A stretch of DNA of 64,000 bases from contig JAWHQI010000267.1 of NCBI GenBank assembly GCA_033032865.1, forward strand, positions 2,646,001-2,710,000. The letters run 5' to 3'. This document shows, piece by piece, positions 46,301-56,649 of this stretch. Position numbers and translations under genes: made by a program. This stretch comes from Dactylorhiza incarnata. Its lineage: Eukaryota > Streptophyta > Magnoliopsida > Asparagales > Orchidaceae. Numbering within the stretch: the stretch's first letter is position 1; every line of letters starts with the position of its first letter. The notes under the pieces are model-generated. The model was given only the letters and a program-made list of their open reading frames with translations. It searched no databases and was not told the DNA's origin.

Positions 46301-48846
46301 CCCGCATCTAGCAGTTTTTTAACCTCCTCCCGGATTGGCCTGGCGAGGATGGTTGCGGTTCTCCTCTTCTTCTGGCGGACGGGCTGGACAGCGGGATCCA
46401 GGTTGAGGCGATGACATGCAACCTCAGGGTCGACTCCTGGCATCTCGGCTGCGCTCCAAGCAAAGATGTCGACGTTCTTCTACAGACACGTCGCCATCTC
46501 GATCTTCTCTTCGGTCCTCAGCGACCCGCCAATCTTCAGCAACCCAGGCACTCCTGCTGCGGAGAGTACCTCGATTTCTTCCACTTCTTCGGCCACCTCC
46601 AGCCTGGCCGGGCTCTCCAGCACTCTTCCGAACTCCTCCGCGTCAGCCATCCAGCTGATGGTACTGACGGCGCTAAGATAGCACTCCCTAGCGGCTCTTG
46701 GATCGCTCCTGATCCTCACCTGGACGTCTCCTTTACAGTACTTCAAGCACTGATGGTAGGAGGATGGGACGGCTTTGAAGGCGTTGAGAAGCGGCCTCCC
46801 AAAGATAGCCCTGTAGCATCTCGGGGCGTCGACGATGACAAATCGACAGCTGATGGAGGTGCCACCGAGGGTTACAAGGAGATCTGCTCCTCCTTCCACC
46901 TCCTTCTTCTCTCCGGAGAAGCCAAAGAGGGGACCATCTGATGCTCGAACTATGTCGAGTCTGACTCCCAGTCCATCGAACGTCCCCTTGAAGATGACGT
47001 TCACGGAACTACCGTTGTCGACCAGAATTCGATCAACGGTGAAGTCTTCCACTGATCCCTGGATGACGAGGGCATCATGGAAGGGATTCTCATTCCCTAG
47101 CATGTCCTCTTCGGAGAAGGTGATCTCCTCCATCGGGGGCGGTGCTTGTGAGGTCGAGGCGACACTCCTGCGGTAGATCTGATGGAGGCTCCCCTTGCGG
47201 GAAGCTTCCAGCCCTGCTCCCCCATGGATTACTCCAACTCTGCCTCCCTGGCCCAGGTCTCCCCGACCTCCCTGGTCGACCCGGTCCTCGTTCCTCCTTT
47301 GAACGACGGCAGCCTGCCCTGCCTGAGGCTCGGCAGGGGCCTCTATCCTCTGCTGCTCCCCTCCACCTTCTCCTGCTGCTAGCCTCCTCCGGGCTTCCCA
47401 AAAGTCTGGGCAGGCAGCCATGGCATGTCCCCCCACCTGGTGGAAGTCATAGTAGAGGGGAACCTCTTCTGCTTGCTGCCTCTTCGGCTTCTGCTTCTTC
47501 CTTCCTTGACGGCGGCCACGCCCGGCTACCGCCATCGCTTCGTCTCTCCTTCTCTCCTGACGCCTTTCTGGCTGGCGAAAGGGCCTTCTCTCCGGGGATC
47601 TCCCCCTTTGATCCCGACGCTGGGGCCGTCCAGCCGGACTCCAAGGTGGCCGGTTGACGGGGACCTGTTAGCGCCTTCCCTCCTCCTGACGCTCAGGGGA
47701 CTCGACGGGCCTTCTCTCCACGCTCCTCCTGGTTTCCTTCCTCCAAGGCTCCTCCTTCTTCTTCTCTGCTCTTCCCCTTTCTTCTTGCCGCTCCGGCCTC
47801 TTCCTTTCCTCCCTCCGGGGCTCTTCTCTCTTCCTCTTCTCAGGGATTCCATCCCTCTCTCCACGGTCGCCTCTGGTCACCTGTGCCATCCTTGCTAAGA
47901 AGTCAGGGTTGGAGGCCTCTCCCCGGACAAACTTATTGGCCCTCTGAATGAGGTTGTCGTAGGAGTAGGGAGGATTCTCACTGAGCTCCAACTTGAAGAG
48001 GCCTTGACTTATGCCGAATGTCAAGGCCAGCAACAGGATGTTGCTATCCACCTCCTGGATCTGCAGAACCTCCTCCTGAAAGCGCTCGATGTAAGGTCCC
48101 AACGCCTCATCTGGCCTTTGCACCAGATAAAACAAGGTCGTTGCCTCCTTCTTCAGCTTCCGGGCCGTGTCGAAACGGGTTGTCAGCCCACGGCACAGGT
48201 CTTCAAAGCAGTAGATCGAGCCGGCGGGCAACTGATGGAACCAGTCCCAGGCCTTTGCGCGGAAGGTGATGGCAAACAACCTGCACTTGAAGGCGTCCGA
48301 CATGGTTCAGATAGAGACTATATCATCGAACCATTGGATGTGCCTGACGGGGTCCTCCTTCCGCGAATAGTAATTCAAGGCGGGGTCCCTGAACCCCTCT
48401 GGCACTGGCGCGGCAAGGATCTCCTCGCAGAAGGGGCTCCTCCCTCCTGCCCGGCGACGATCCTCAACCTGGCGAGTATCACCTCCATACTCGCCATATG
48501 GGCGAGTATCCTGGTATCTCCCCTGCTCGCACGGCTCGCGGAAGCGAATGCCTTGCGAGGTTGGCTGGTAGAATTGCGACCTCCTTGGTCGCTCGGTTTC
48601 ATCCTCCACGTGCTCCTTTCCTGCTCGTCGAGGGGGACTCCCTCCCTCGGACGGAATTGGGCGATGCGGCGAGGTCGCCGTGACCTCGGCGCGCGGCTGA
48701 AGCGTCGTTTGCAAGATCCCCTCCATGCGTTGCGCGAAGGCTCCCTCCATGCGCTGCGCGAAGGCTTCGAGAACCGCTAGTGTCACGAACTCGCCACTCG
48801 CGGACGGGTTGCCGACTACCTCCTCATGGTCGCCACCTACGACCAT
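43381..48846 (-). pseudogene. Gypsy-2 gag-pol, one frame with six in-frame stops
   Basis: From ATG 48846 (MVVGGDHEEV) to the stop at 43381 a single reading frame carries gag (AWDWFHQLP, about 48200), zinc-knuckle-like segment, protease (LVDNGSS, DNGSS instead of DTGSS), RT (YVDDLLIKS), RNase H, second archaeal-type RNase H (FVDGASGKSS), integrase (MDLIGPF, TDNGPQF, NGQVEAAN) and C-terminus. It is interrupted by TGA 48307, TAA 47668, TAG 46480, TAG 45421, TAG 44437 and TGA 43717. No frameshift occurs in 5.5 kb. By comparison with Gypsy-3, at least the stop at 45421 replaces Gln (CAG to TAG). A 24-bp tandem duplication near 48720-48775 repeats AQRMEGA in gag. Confidence 0.93.
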
Positions 48847-48904
48847 CTCGGCTTCCTGCTGAACTTTCCTTCTCCGACTACGATCCACGCTCACCGCATC
48901 AAAG

Positions 48905-49514
48905 TGTTGACGCCAGGAAAATCCTGACCTCAAGATTCGAACCGATGCAGCCGGAGGCTACTCGCCCAGCAGTCCAACGAGACGACTAAGCTGGCGACTA
49001 CTGAAGAGCTAGAAGAGCAGCACACAGGACCCCAGGTGCTGCGGCAGGGAGGTCCCACCACATACCCAGAAGCTCCGAAGAGACTTCCCCTCCAAGACCA
49101 AAGGATGGCCGAGCAGGGCACGAGGAAGGCACCGACTTGGCTAATACCGGGAGTAGCGGCCAAGTGCGACAGGTTCCAGAATGCAAGAGCAGGGTTTCGA
49201 GAGCTCAAGTCCAGGTGCCAATCCAAGTACCCCTGGGGTCCTATTTATAGAAAAACCAAGGGGTAGGGGGGTTTTTATAGCCCAGCCCCTGCCCGACGAC
49301 TAGCGACATGGAGGCGATCTCCCCGGGCAAATGGGCGAGTATCACCTATGGTCGCCCACCTTTTGGCGAGTATCCGAGCTACTCGCACGAGTGCACCCCT
49401 ACTCGCCTAGGCTATCTTCTGCTCCTAGGCTTGACTGTTGTATTGATTCTTTGACTTTGACCTCTGCCTACGTGGCCTTGGGAGGGTCCACCCTCGGAGA
49501 ATGAGGGTTGTACA
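48905..49514 (-). repeat. 5' LTR of Gypsy-2
   Basis: 610 bp. Minus-strand TATAAATA at 49242-49249 is the likely promoter for gag-pol. The bases after the LTR end (CTTTGATGCGGTGAGC on the minus strand) are not the usual TGGCGCC primer site of Tat elements. Confidence 0.93.
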
Positions 49515-51423
49515 CCCTCATCCTCACTCCTCCTCCAGGAGAACCTCCAAACCTCTTGAACTTGTGCATGCTGACACTTGGGGGCCATCTCGTACCCTCA
49601 CTCTCTCTCGTAAGCATTACTTCCTCCTTATAGTTGATGATTTTACAAGGATGATGTGGGTGTATATTCTTGACAATAGATCACAAGTTTTCCAAAAATT
49701 TAAAGCATTCAAAGCTCTAGTAGAAAATGAAGCTAATACCAGAATAAAGACGCTGAGGACTGACATAGGAGGAGAATTCCTCAGCAATGCCTTTTCTTCA
49801 TTCTGCTAGGAACAGGGAATAAAAAGGGAATTAACTATAAGAGGAACACCAGAACAGAATGGTACTGCAGAAAGAAGAAACATAACTATTGTAGAGATGG
49901 CCAAATGTATGCTGATAAACTCCAAACTTCCAAGGGAGTATTGGGGAGAAGCTGTAAACACAGCTGTGTATACTCTTAACAGATCCCCTTGTAGAGCTCT
50001 TTCAAACTCTACCCCTTTGGGTGCATGGTCTGGAATCATACCAGATGTATCCCATCTTCGCATTTTTGGAAGCATTACCTACAGCCTTGACCCCACACAG
50101 AACAAAGACAAACTTGAGGAGAAAGGAATTATGGGAATCTTACTTGGATATAGTGATACTTCTAAAGCCTATCGTATATACAATCCAATCACTGAGAAGC
50201 TCATCATTGCCAGGAATGTAATTGTCGATGAAAACAAGCAATGGGACTGGTCTCCAGGTCAGAATCAGACTCACATCCAGGCGGTTGTTGAAGATTCTGT
50301 TGATTCCCTCATAAAAGATCCTCAGCCATCCATACCTGCCCCTTTTAGCATCAGTCCAGACATCCCATGTTCTGAGGTGAACTCAGCTAGCTCATCTGAG
50401 TCATCACCTCCTTCGTCGCCGGTCAGGTATCGCTCTCTAACTGGTCTATACAATCAATGTAATATTGCTCTTTTTATCAATGAACCATCAAATCATCAAG
50501 AGGTTGTTAGTGATCCCATGTGGATACAAGCCATGGACAAGGAGCTCCATATGATAGAGAAGAATCTCACTTGGGAACTGACAGATCTGCCCCCAAAGAA
50601 AACAGCAATTGGTCTGAAGTGGTTATACAAAGTAAAGTACAATGAAGAAGGCAAAATACAAAAGTACAAGGCTAGGCTTGTTGCTAAGGGATATGCCCAA
50701 AGAGAAGGGGTAGATTACTTTGAAACCTTCTCTCCTGTCGTTCGTTTTGAATCAATTAGGGTATTGTTGGCCTTTGCCACTCAACACCAATTCCCTATCT
50801 ATCAAATGGACGTCTCGTCATCATTTCTCAATGGAGAAATTGATGCAGAAATATATGTAAGGCAGCCACCTGGATATGAATTGAAGGACAAAGAGAACAA
50901 AGTGTTCAGGCTACACAAAGCCCTGTATGGCCTGAAGCAGGCTCCCCGTGCCTGGAACACCAAGATTGATGCCAGCATCCACACCAATAATTATTGGAGA
51001 GAAATTGAAGAAAGAAGACGGTGAAGAGAAAACCTCAACAGAAATGTATAGGAGCCTGGTAGGATCTCTGATTTACCTAACAAACACCAGACCTGACATC
51101 GAATTGGCCGTCAGCATTGTGTCTAGGTTCATGCAATCTCCTAGCATCAAACACATGATAGCAGCCAAAAGAATATTGAGATATGTTAATGACACAAGAT
51201 CACTGGGGTTGTTATATGAGAAAGGGCATACTAGCAACCTGATGGGCTATTCCGACAGTGACTGGGTTGTGTGTTCCGACGACCGAAGGAGTACTACCGG
51301 GTTCATATTTTTCTTTGGCCCCAATCCTGTGTCATGGAGTACCAGAAAGCAAAGATCGGTAGCCCTTTCCTCAACGGAAGCGGAATACACAGCCCTGAGT
51401 GAGACAGTCAGGGAAGCTGTTTG
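49515..51423 (+). pseudogene. Copia-2 integrase, RT and RNase H (middle part), broken
   Basis: Integrase core resumes after the Gypsy insertion (ADTWGPSRT, DIGGEF), stops at TAG about 49807, then continues (NGTAERRNI, WGEAVNTAVY). RT starts in 49897-51024 (KKTAIGLKWLYK, YQMDVSSSFLNGE, YGLKQAPRAWNTK). After WNTKID the frame jumps to ASTPIIIGEKL of the RT-RNase H linker. About 130 residues are missing, including the catalytic YVDD, and the frame changes. RNase H (DSDWVVCSDDRRSTTGF, SSTEAEY) runs to the CACTA insertion at 51423. Confidence 0.88.
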
Positions 51424-51589
51424 CACTACTAGAAATTTGACTTTTAGTGACGGAAATTTTCGTCACTAAAGATTAGATTTTGGTCACTAAAGACAATTAG
51501 TGACCAATTTCAGTCTGTCACAAGCCGGTCACGATTGCCCCGTCACTAAATGTAATTAGTGACCAAAAAGATTTTCGTCACTAATTGTA

Positions 51590-51910
51590 TCTATTTAGTG
51601 GCCAAAATAATTACAGTCAGTAAAAGCGATTTTAGTGACCAAATTGACTTTGTCACCAAATGAAGTTTTGGTGAGCAAATTAATTTGGTCACTAAATGAA
51701 CCTTTAGTGACCAGGCTGATTCGATCACTAAATGAAGTTTTGGTGACCAAAGGAATTCGGTCACTAAATGTAATATCAGTGACCGAATTGGTTCAGTCAC
51801 TAAATGTAATATCAGTGACCGAATTGATTCGGTCACTAAATGAACTTTTAGTGACCAAAATGATTCGGTCACTAAATGTGTATTTTAGTAATGAAATATC
51901 TCGTCACTAA
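51590..51910. repeat. Tandem 36-bp subterminal repeats of the CACTA element
   Basis: About nine units, each an imperfect palindrome of TAGTGACC...GGTCACTA. Because 36 is divisible by three, both strands show long repetitive open frames that are not genes. In CACTA elements such units bind transposase. Confidence 0.85.
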
Positions 51911-52126
51911 AATCTATTTAATTCCACAAAAAATATATAATTTTTTCATTTAAACATTCAGATACAATAATAAATTTAATACTCAATCGCAAATAGAATT
52001 TGGTATTTTATTAATAGAACAAAAAGAGGGTGGGAGATAGCCCAAACCACTCAATACATAGTAATATTATTTTTCACTATAATTAAACTGAATACATGAA
52101 AAAATATCTATATTGAAAAAAAGGTC

Positions 52127-52360
52127 TCATGTCCGACGTCTCATGACCGGCAAAGGGTCTTGCACTCGTCCATCATCAGCTGAAGGTTGTAACTGAACGT
52201 AGCCTTCTTTTGCGTCACGATGAGCAGCATCACGAAGAGCCCTCTCTCGTACGACCAACGCCAGCCGATCTCCTTTTACACATAATATAAGCTGGAATTC
52301 TTCAACTTTGCCTCAAGATTTTTCCGTACTTTCATCATCTCGGTTCTTTTTTGATCTAGT
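52127..52360 (-). pseudogene. Possible C-terminal exons of a CACTA-associated protein
   Basis: Minus-strand frame GDRLALVVRERALRDAAHRD continues to a stop at 52127-52129. Just upstream, in another frame, is DQKRTEMMKVRKNLEAKL, ending near 52285. Both look like charged helical tails found in plant En/Spm-associated proteins, separated by a possible short intron. No catalytic domain is present and the assignment is weak. Confidence 0.25.
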
Positions 52361-52599
52361 TGAGGCTTTTGTCAAGTTCAAATATTATCACAATAAGTCG
52401 TCAAAAATACATGGAAAATGGATCAAGCATATATTCCAGACAAGTGAACCTGTTGTTTTTTTATAGCAGTCTCTGTCAGGATTCTTAGAAACATCCTTTG
52501 AAAACCCGGCCATTTCTGGAACCTGAAACGTTAATTAGAATATAAAAGTGGATCAGTAAATTAAATAAAACTTTAGAAATTGAAGAGCAAGGGATGTTA

Positions 52600-53025
52600 C
52601 TGTTAATGCTTTAGTCGGTATATCTACCAAACAGGCCTCCTGTTTCAAAGGACTATTCTCTACATTTACTGTTATGATTGATAGAATTTCCAACTGGCAA
52701 GGGAACTTTGAACGCATCTTCATCAACTGTCAATACAATTTGTATCAAGAAGCTTACAACAAATAAGTACATGATAGACAAATATTAACAGGAGCTGGGA
52801 CCACTATGTTGCAGGATTATGAATATAGTTGTACAAATAGAATCAGCTACTATAGATTGATTGCTGGTAGAAAATACACAGATCTCCATACACTAACACA
52901 AATAGATCCGAAAATTTAACTAAAATCAAAATAAACCATGGTTTAGACTCACTTAATAATATAGTGACCTGTAAACCAAACAAGGTGGGGAGAAACCCCA
53001 TGTGATGTGAGTAACCATGCCTTTC

Positions 53026-53077
<52 letters not shown>

Positions 53078-53669
53078 CTTGAGTGTTGGGCTTGGGCTGG
53101 CCTGTTCCAAATACATACATTTTAAAAACTGAAATGTCAGAGGCATTGGTCGCAATAATTATGAGTAACTATGTATAAAAATGCTGAATTAATGTTCAAA
53201 GGGGGTTCTTCGACAGCAACAATAATGGAGAAATAGCAGGATTCACACCCTCTTTCTTATTGCTTTAAGCATCATTTAACAATGGAGAAATTCATAATAC
53301 TCATAATTACCGGTCAAGGAGACAACAATGGAGAAATTCAACTCAATGCCATTCAATTCAATTTGAAAATCACATAAATAAATGGAAGTTAAATTGGAGA
53401 CAGAACATACATAAATAGATTTAAACCAAATAATTAATGAACAAGAAAATATAATTCATGAAGAAGAATAAAGCAACATCACGGCTGCATAATATCATCA
53501 ATAATAATCTGCAACCACAAATTTCTCTATATAACTTTTCTCAAGTTCGTGTCCCCCCTACAGAAGAAGAGATTCGAGGAATATTTTAATTTGCTGGGCT
53601 GCGCTTCGCTAGAGAAAGAAAGAGGCGGAGGATCTTCTACCAAATATTAATTTTAATAACTAACTAATT
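52600..53669. other. Interior of the CACTA element, no supported gene
   Basis: AT-rich DNA with short open frames only. It contains the (TA)n run at 53031-53075. Confidence 0.5.
53031..53075. repeat. (TA)n microsatellite
   Basis: About 22 consecutive TA units. Confidence 0.95.
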
Positions 53670-54080
53670 GAAAAATATCATTTAGTGACTAACCTCTAAT
53701 TTCATCACAAAAAGAATTGGGACGGCGACGACGTGAATCGTATTACCTCCAATGACGATTTCATAAGAAACAAGAATTTCGATAGGCACATGAAGCGCAT
53801 TCTCATAGTGAGAGTAAATGAATTTTTTACTAAAAGAAAATTAAAATTTTTGATGCTAGTGACTAATTTTTTTAGTCACTAAATACTTTATAAAATTTAC
53901 TTTAGTGACGGAACTAATATTTCGTCACTAATATATGTCTTTAGTGACCAAATATTTATTTTGTCACTAAAGAGGTGGCTTTAGTGACGAACAATATTCC
54001 GTCACTAAAGAGGTGTCTTTAGTGACTGAATATATTTCGTCACTAAATTTTCGTCACTAAAGACCAATTTTCTTGTAGTG

Positions 54081-54383
54081 TTGGTTAAAGAGACTAATCG
54101 CAGAAATGAGGGGAGACCAAGAAGAGCCAACTACCATACAGGTTAACAATACCTCTGCTATCGCACTTGCAAAAAACCCAATTTTTCATAATATATAAGA
54201 CAAAGCATGTGGAAATTAGGGCTCACTACACCACGGACCTGGTCAGCAAGGGAGAAATTGATCTATGCAACTGCAAGTCAAAAGATCAGATAGCCGATCT
54301 TCTTACCAAACCCCTTTCCGCTCCTACATTTCTAGCCCTACGACAGAAGATGAAGATCACATGTTGCCTGGACTATGGGGGGG
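54081..54383 (+). pseudogene. Copia-2 RNase H C-terminus and polypurine tract
   Basis: Codons VNNTSAIALAKNPIFHN, then after a stop and shift KHVEIRAHYTTDLVSKGEID and QIADLLTKPLSAPTF, the end of a Copia RNase H. The G run at 54377-54383 directly before the 3' LTR is the purine primer. Confidence 0.85.
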
Positions 54384-54797
54384 TGTTGAAGCATATTCCA
54401 GACAGCACATTAAATCCAACCAAGAATGATCCAGCAGAAAAACAAGGAAGAACGTCGAATGCAGAGGCAGAAGATCAGGTAGCGTCGTAACCATGTGTGC
54501 CTCCCTTCCTGCATTGGAATAATAACCAAGATCAGTTGTGTGTGTTATTTAGTTGTTTAGGTCCATACCTGTGGTGGGCCTCCCTATCTGTTTGTATTTT
54601 TTTATTGTGCAAGTGGTTGTTGTTGGGGTATGATATAAACCCCCTTGTGTGTGTTGTAAAAGTAGGATGAATGAAGATCTCTACCAGCTCTAAGAAGAGA
54701 AGTTTTGTGCTAGTGTGTTTCTTGTTGTGCTCTCATTTTTCTGGAATAAAAGTTTGTTTGTTCTGTTTTTTCTTCCTCATCTTTCTCTTTTGCAACA
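54384..54797 (+). repeat. 3' LTR of Copia-2
   Basis: 414 bp, about 4 percent diverged from 35117-35533. Confidence 0.95.
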
Positions 54798-54802
54798 GTT
54801 AG

Positions 54803-55266
54803 ATTGTCCATTGTTACAACTTCTGTCTCTTTCCATCTACCAACACAACTTCTGCTGGATGGATCTCCTTCTGTTAGATTGGCTTCTTATTGTTGATTTT
54901 TTTCTTCCTTAAACGAACAATCCCTGTCGCTATGCGTCGATTTTCGATGATCAGAGACAGCAAGATCTGATGGCCAGTCTCAACTCAAACTTCTTCTTCA
55001 CTCTACTCTTACTATACCTCTCTTAACACCATGCTCTGATACCAAATTAGATAAGAACCGAAATTGTGATTGTGTTTTGTTTTGTTTTGCAGGAATTAAG
55101 AATGCGCAGGCGAAAATGATGAAGATGAAGCAGTTTGGGCGGTTTTCATTACTTTGAAATGTTACAGAGCATACACTTATAATATATGTGCTTCTATGCA
55201 CTTTACACCACACATTAATAATTGTTCACACTCACACATCACACCTGATTTAACTGAACCAACATT
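54803..55266 (-). mobile_element. Copia-3 remnant: LTR, primer site, leader and start codon
   Basis: On the minus strand: a stretch beginning TGTTGGTTCAG (ending at 55266), then TTTGGTATCAGAGC (55027-55040) as primer site, a leader, and ATG at 54809-54811. Copia-2 is inserted a few codons later, and the continuation is at 35111-35000. The LTR would be only about 220 bp and its 3' edge is not a clean CA, so limits are approximate. Confidence 0.5.
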
Positions 55267-55373
55267 TTAATACACATTACATTTAAATGACTATAAAATA
55301 AAGAACTATGCATCCTTTCTTCTTCTTCTTCTTCGTCTGACTCAACCTGCCACTCTTTTCGTCTTCGAGCTCT

Positions 55374-56016
55374 TCAATCACGAAGATTTTGATTAGGCTT
55401 CTCCAACACTTTGATCCTGATGCGCAAGCCTCCAGGGAAGTCGAGATATGGAAGATAAATGGGTAGATTTGGTGCATCTGATTCGGCCATCTCCCACTCA
55501 TAGTTAATTATGATGTGATGAAGCAAAACTGCCATTTCCAATTGTGCAAGATTTGCTCCTAGGCACATTCTTGCTCCACTGCCAAATGGCATGTAGCTCC
55601 TTTTCATCTTCTCATCATCACAACATGCATCCTACCCAATGAAATGTTTCAATTTATTATATGCTATACATTATAAGATGTCACAAATTATATGAAATGT
55701 TAGCTAGCTATGTGTATGTACTATATATAGTACTCACGAGCCATCTCCATGGGTTGAAGTTCATGGGATTGTGAAAAGAGAGCGGATCTAGTTGAGTCGC
55801 ACGCATGTGGACTATCACGAGAGAGCCGCGCGGAATGATAGTGTCTTTATATTGGACGTCTTCGGTCGCCTCCTTTGGAATGAAGGGGGCGACGCTGCTG
55901 AGTCTGAGTGTCTCTTTAATAACGCATCTGCTGAACTCCATGCTTTTGTAATCATCCCAGGATAGTTTTTGTTGTTTATTATCCGACCTGGAGTTTATAA
56001 TCTTCAGATGTTCTTC
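55374..56016 (-). pseudogene. Partial P450 paralogue (last two exons)
   Basis: Exons 55738-56016 (279 bp, exactly as exon 5 of the gene at 29989-33935) and 55374-55631, joined by a 106-bp GT-AG intron. It encodes K-helix ETLR, FNPWRW and haem loop FGSGARMCLG, all intact, and stops at TGA 55374. Identity with the complete copy is high in both exons, but the C-terminal tail differs (VLEKPNQNLRD versus ALHLFDRK). Similarity continues only about 50 bp into intron 4, after which Gypsy sequence begins. Exons 1-4 are absent from the window. They may lie beyond 64000 if a transposon split intron 4, or be lost. Confidence 0.85.
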
Positions 56017-56149
56017 CTGAAACATGCATTATTCCCCATTAATCATGAAACTTGAAATACACCATGTACGTAACATGTATGAGAAAATATTTGTAAATTA
56101 TATCATGCGGTTTAATTTTGGAGACAATATAAATTCTTATGCTTTGCCT

Positions 56150-56640
56150 GGTACGCCTACCTCAACAACCTCGTCGAGTAATTGCCAACACAGAATGAGG
56201 TGGGGAGGGATACTTGCCACTCCTTTCGAACATCGCATTGACGCCTCTTCGACGAATTGAAAATACGCCCTCCTGAATGTGCGGGGTTCACACGACAGAC
56301 TCCACTGTGGCCTTGCAACTGACATAGGATGTCTTCTCTCTGGGCACCCACCCCCTGTGTCGATGGCCTGCGGCGATCTTCCTCCTCTCGTCTCTCAGGT
56401 CTCCTGACCTCTTCAGATCACTGGTTCCAGATCGGCTCTAGCAGGTTCTCGCGAGATAGTCTGGTTATATAGGGAGGCCAAGAAGGAGCAATTTGTGGCC
56501 TAACCATATATATACATGTTCACCCGATCAATCAGTTCTTCGAAGGAGAAATGTGGGTCGCGGCTAAATTTGATCTTGAGCAACCCCTCCTACAGCCCAC
56601 ACATCAAGACGAGCAGAAGTGTGTACCCGTCGACCTTCTA
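56150..56640 (-). pseudogene. Degenerate Gypsy gag fragment
   Basis: The minus-strand frame LLVLMCGL, stop, EGLLKIKFSRDPHFSFEELI, then DRVNMYI matches the end of a Gypsy capsid domain. A Lys/Arg-rich region with further stops follows leftward. It is not continuous with Gypsy-3, which lies on the other strand. Confidence 0.55.
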
Positions 56641-56649
56641 GATCATCAT

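Larger units (their letters stand above)
37173..49514 (-). mobile_element. Gypsy-2, Tat-lineage LTR element with two antisense genes
   Basis: LTRs 37173-37782 and 48905-49514 (610 bp each) read TGTACAACCC...GCGTCAACA on the minus strand, with the perfect target duplicate CCCTC (37168-37172 and 49515-49519). Nine substitutions separate the LTRs. Gag-pol runs on the minus strand (48846 to 43381) and includes a second, archaeal-type RNase H between RNase H and integrase, the mark of the Tat lineage. Between pol and the 3' LTR are a repeat-rich spacer (41893-43380) and two plus-strand spliced genes (37964-41892). It is inserted in the integrase of Copia-2. Confidence 0.95.
51424..54080. mobile_element. 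CACTA (En/Spm-type) element, probably non-autonomous
   Basis: 2657 bp, beginning CACTACTAGAAA and ending TTTCTTGTAGTG with the 3-bp target duplicate TTG (51421-51423 and 54081-54083). Subterminal regions are packed with TAGTGACC and GGTCACTA units. From about 51600 to 51900 units of about 36 bp occur in tandem, and the 3' side has similar units at 53670-54060. No TNP2-type transposase is visible. Inserted in the RNase H codons of Copia-2. Confidence 0.9.
35117..54797 (+). mobile_element. Copia-2, Ty1/Copia element with two large nested insertions
   Basis: LTRs 35117-35533 and 54384-54797 (TGTTGAAGC...GCAACA) with a perfect target duplicate GTTAG (35112-35116 and 54798-54802). The element is interrupted by a Gypsy element (37173-49514) and a CACTA element (51424-54080). 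Without these it is about 4.7 kb. The LTRs differ by roughly 18 substitutions in 414 bp, so it is older than both Copia-1 and the Gypsy inside it. Its gag and pol resemble Copia-1 (about 70 percent in gag), so they are related families. Confidence 0.95.

Noticed and set aside
48307..48309. Programmed stop read-through in Gypsy-2 gag-pol
   Set aside because: Six stops of three kinds at scattered sites, and the related Gypsy-3 frame has none, so decay is simpler than recoding.
51591..51910. Repetitive proteins on both strands (12-residue repeats) or a CRISPR-like array
   Set aside because: The 36-bp period comes from CACTA subterminal repeats. The units are contiguous palindromes without unique spacers, in a plant transposon.
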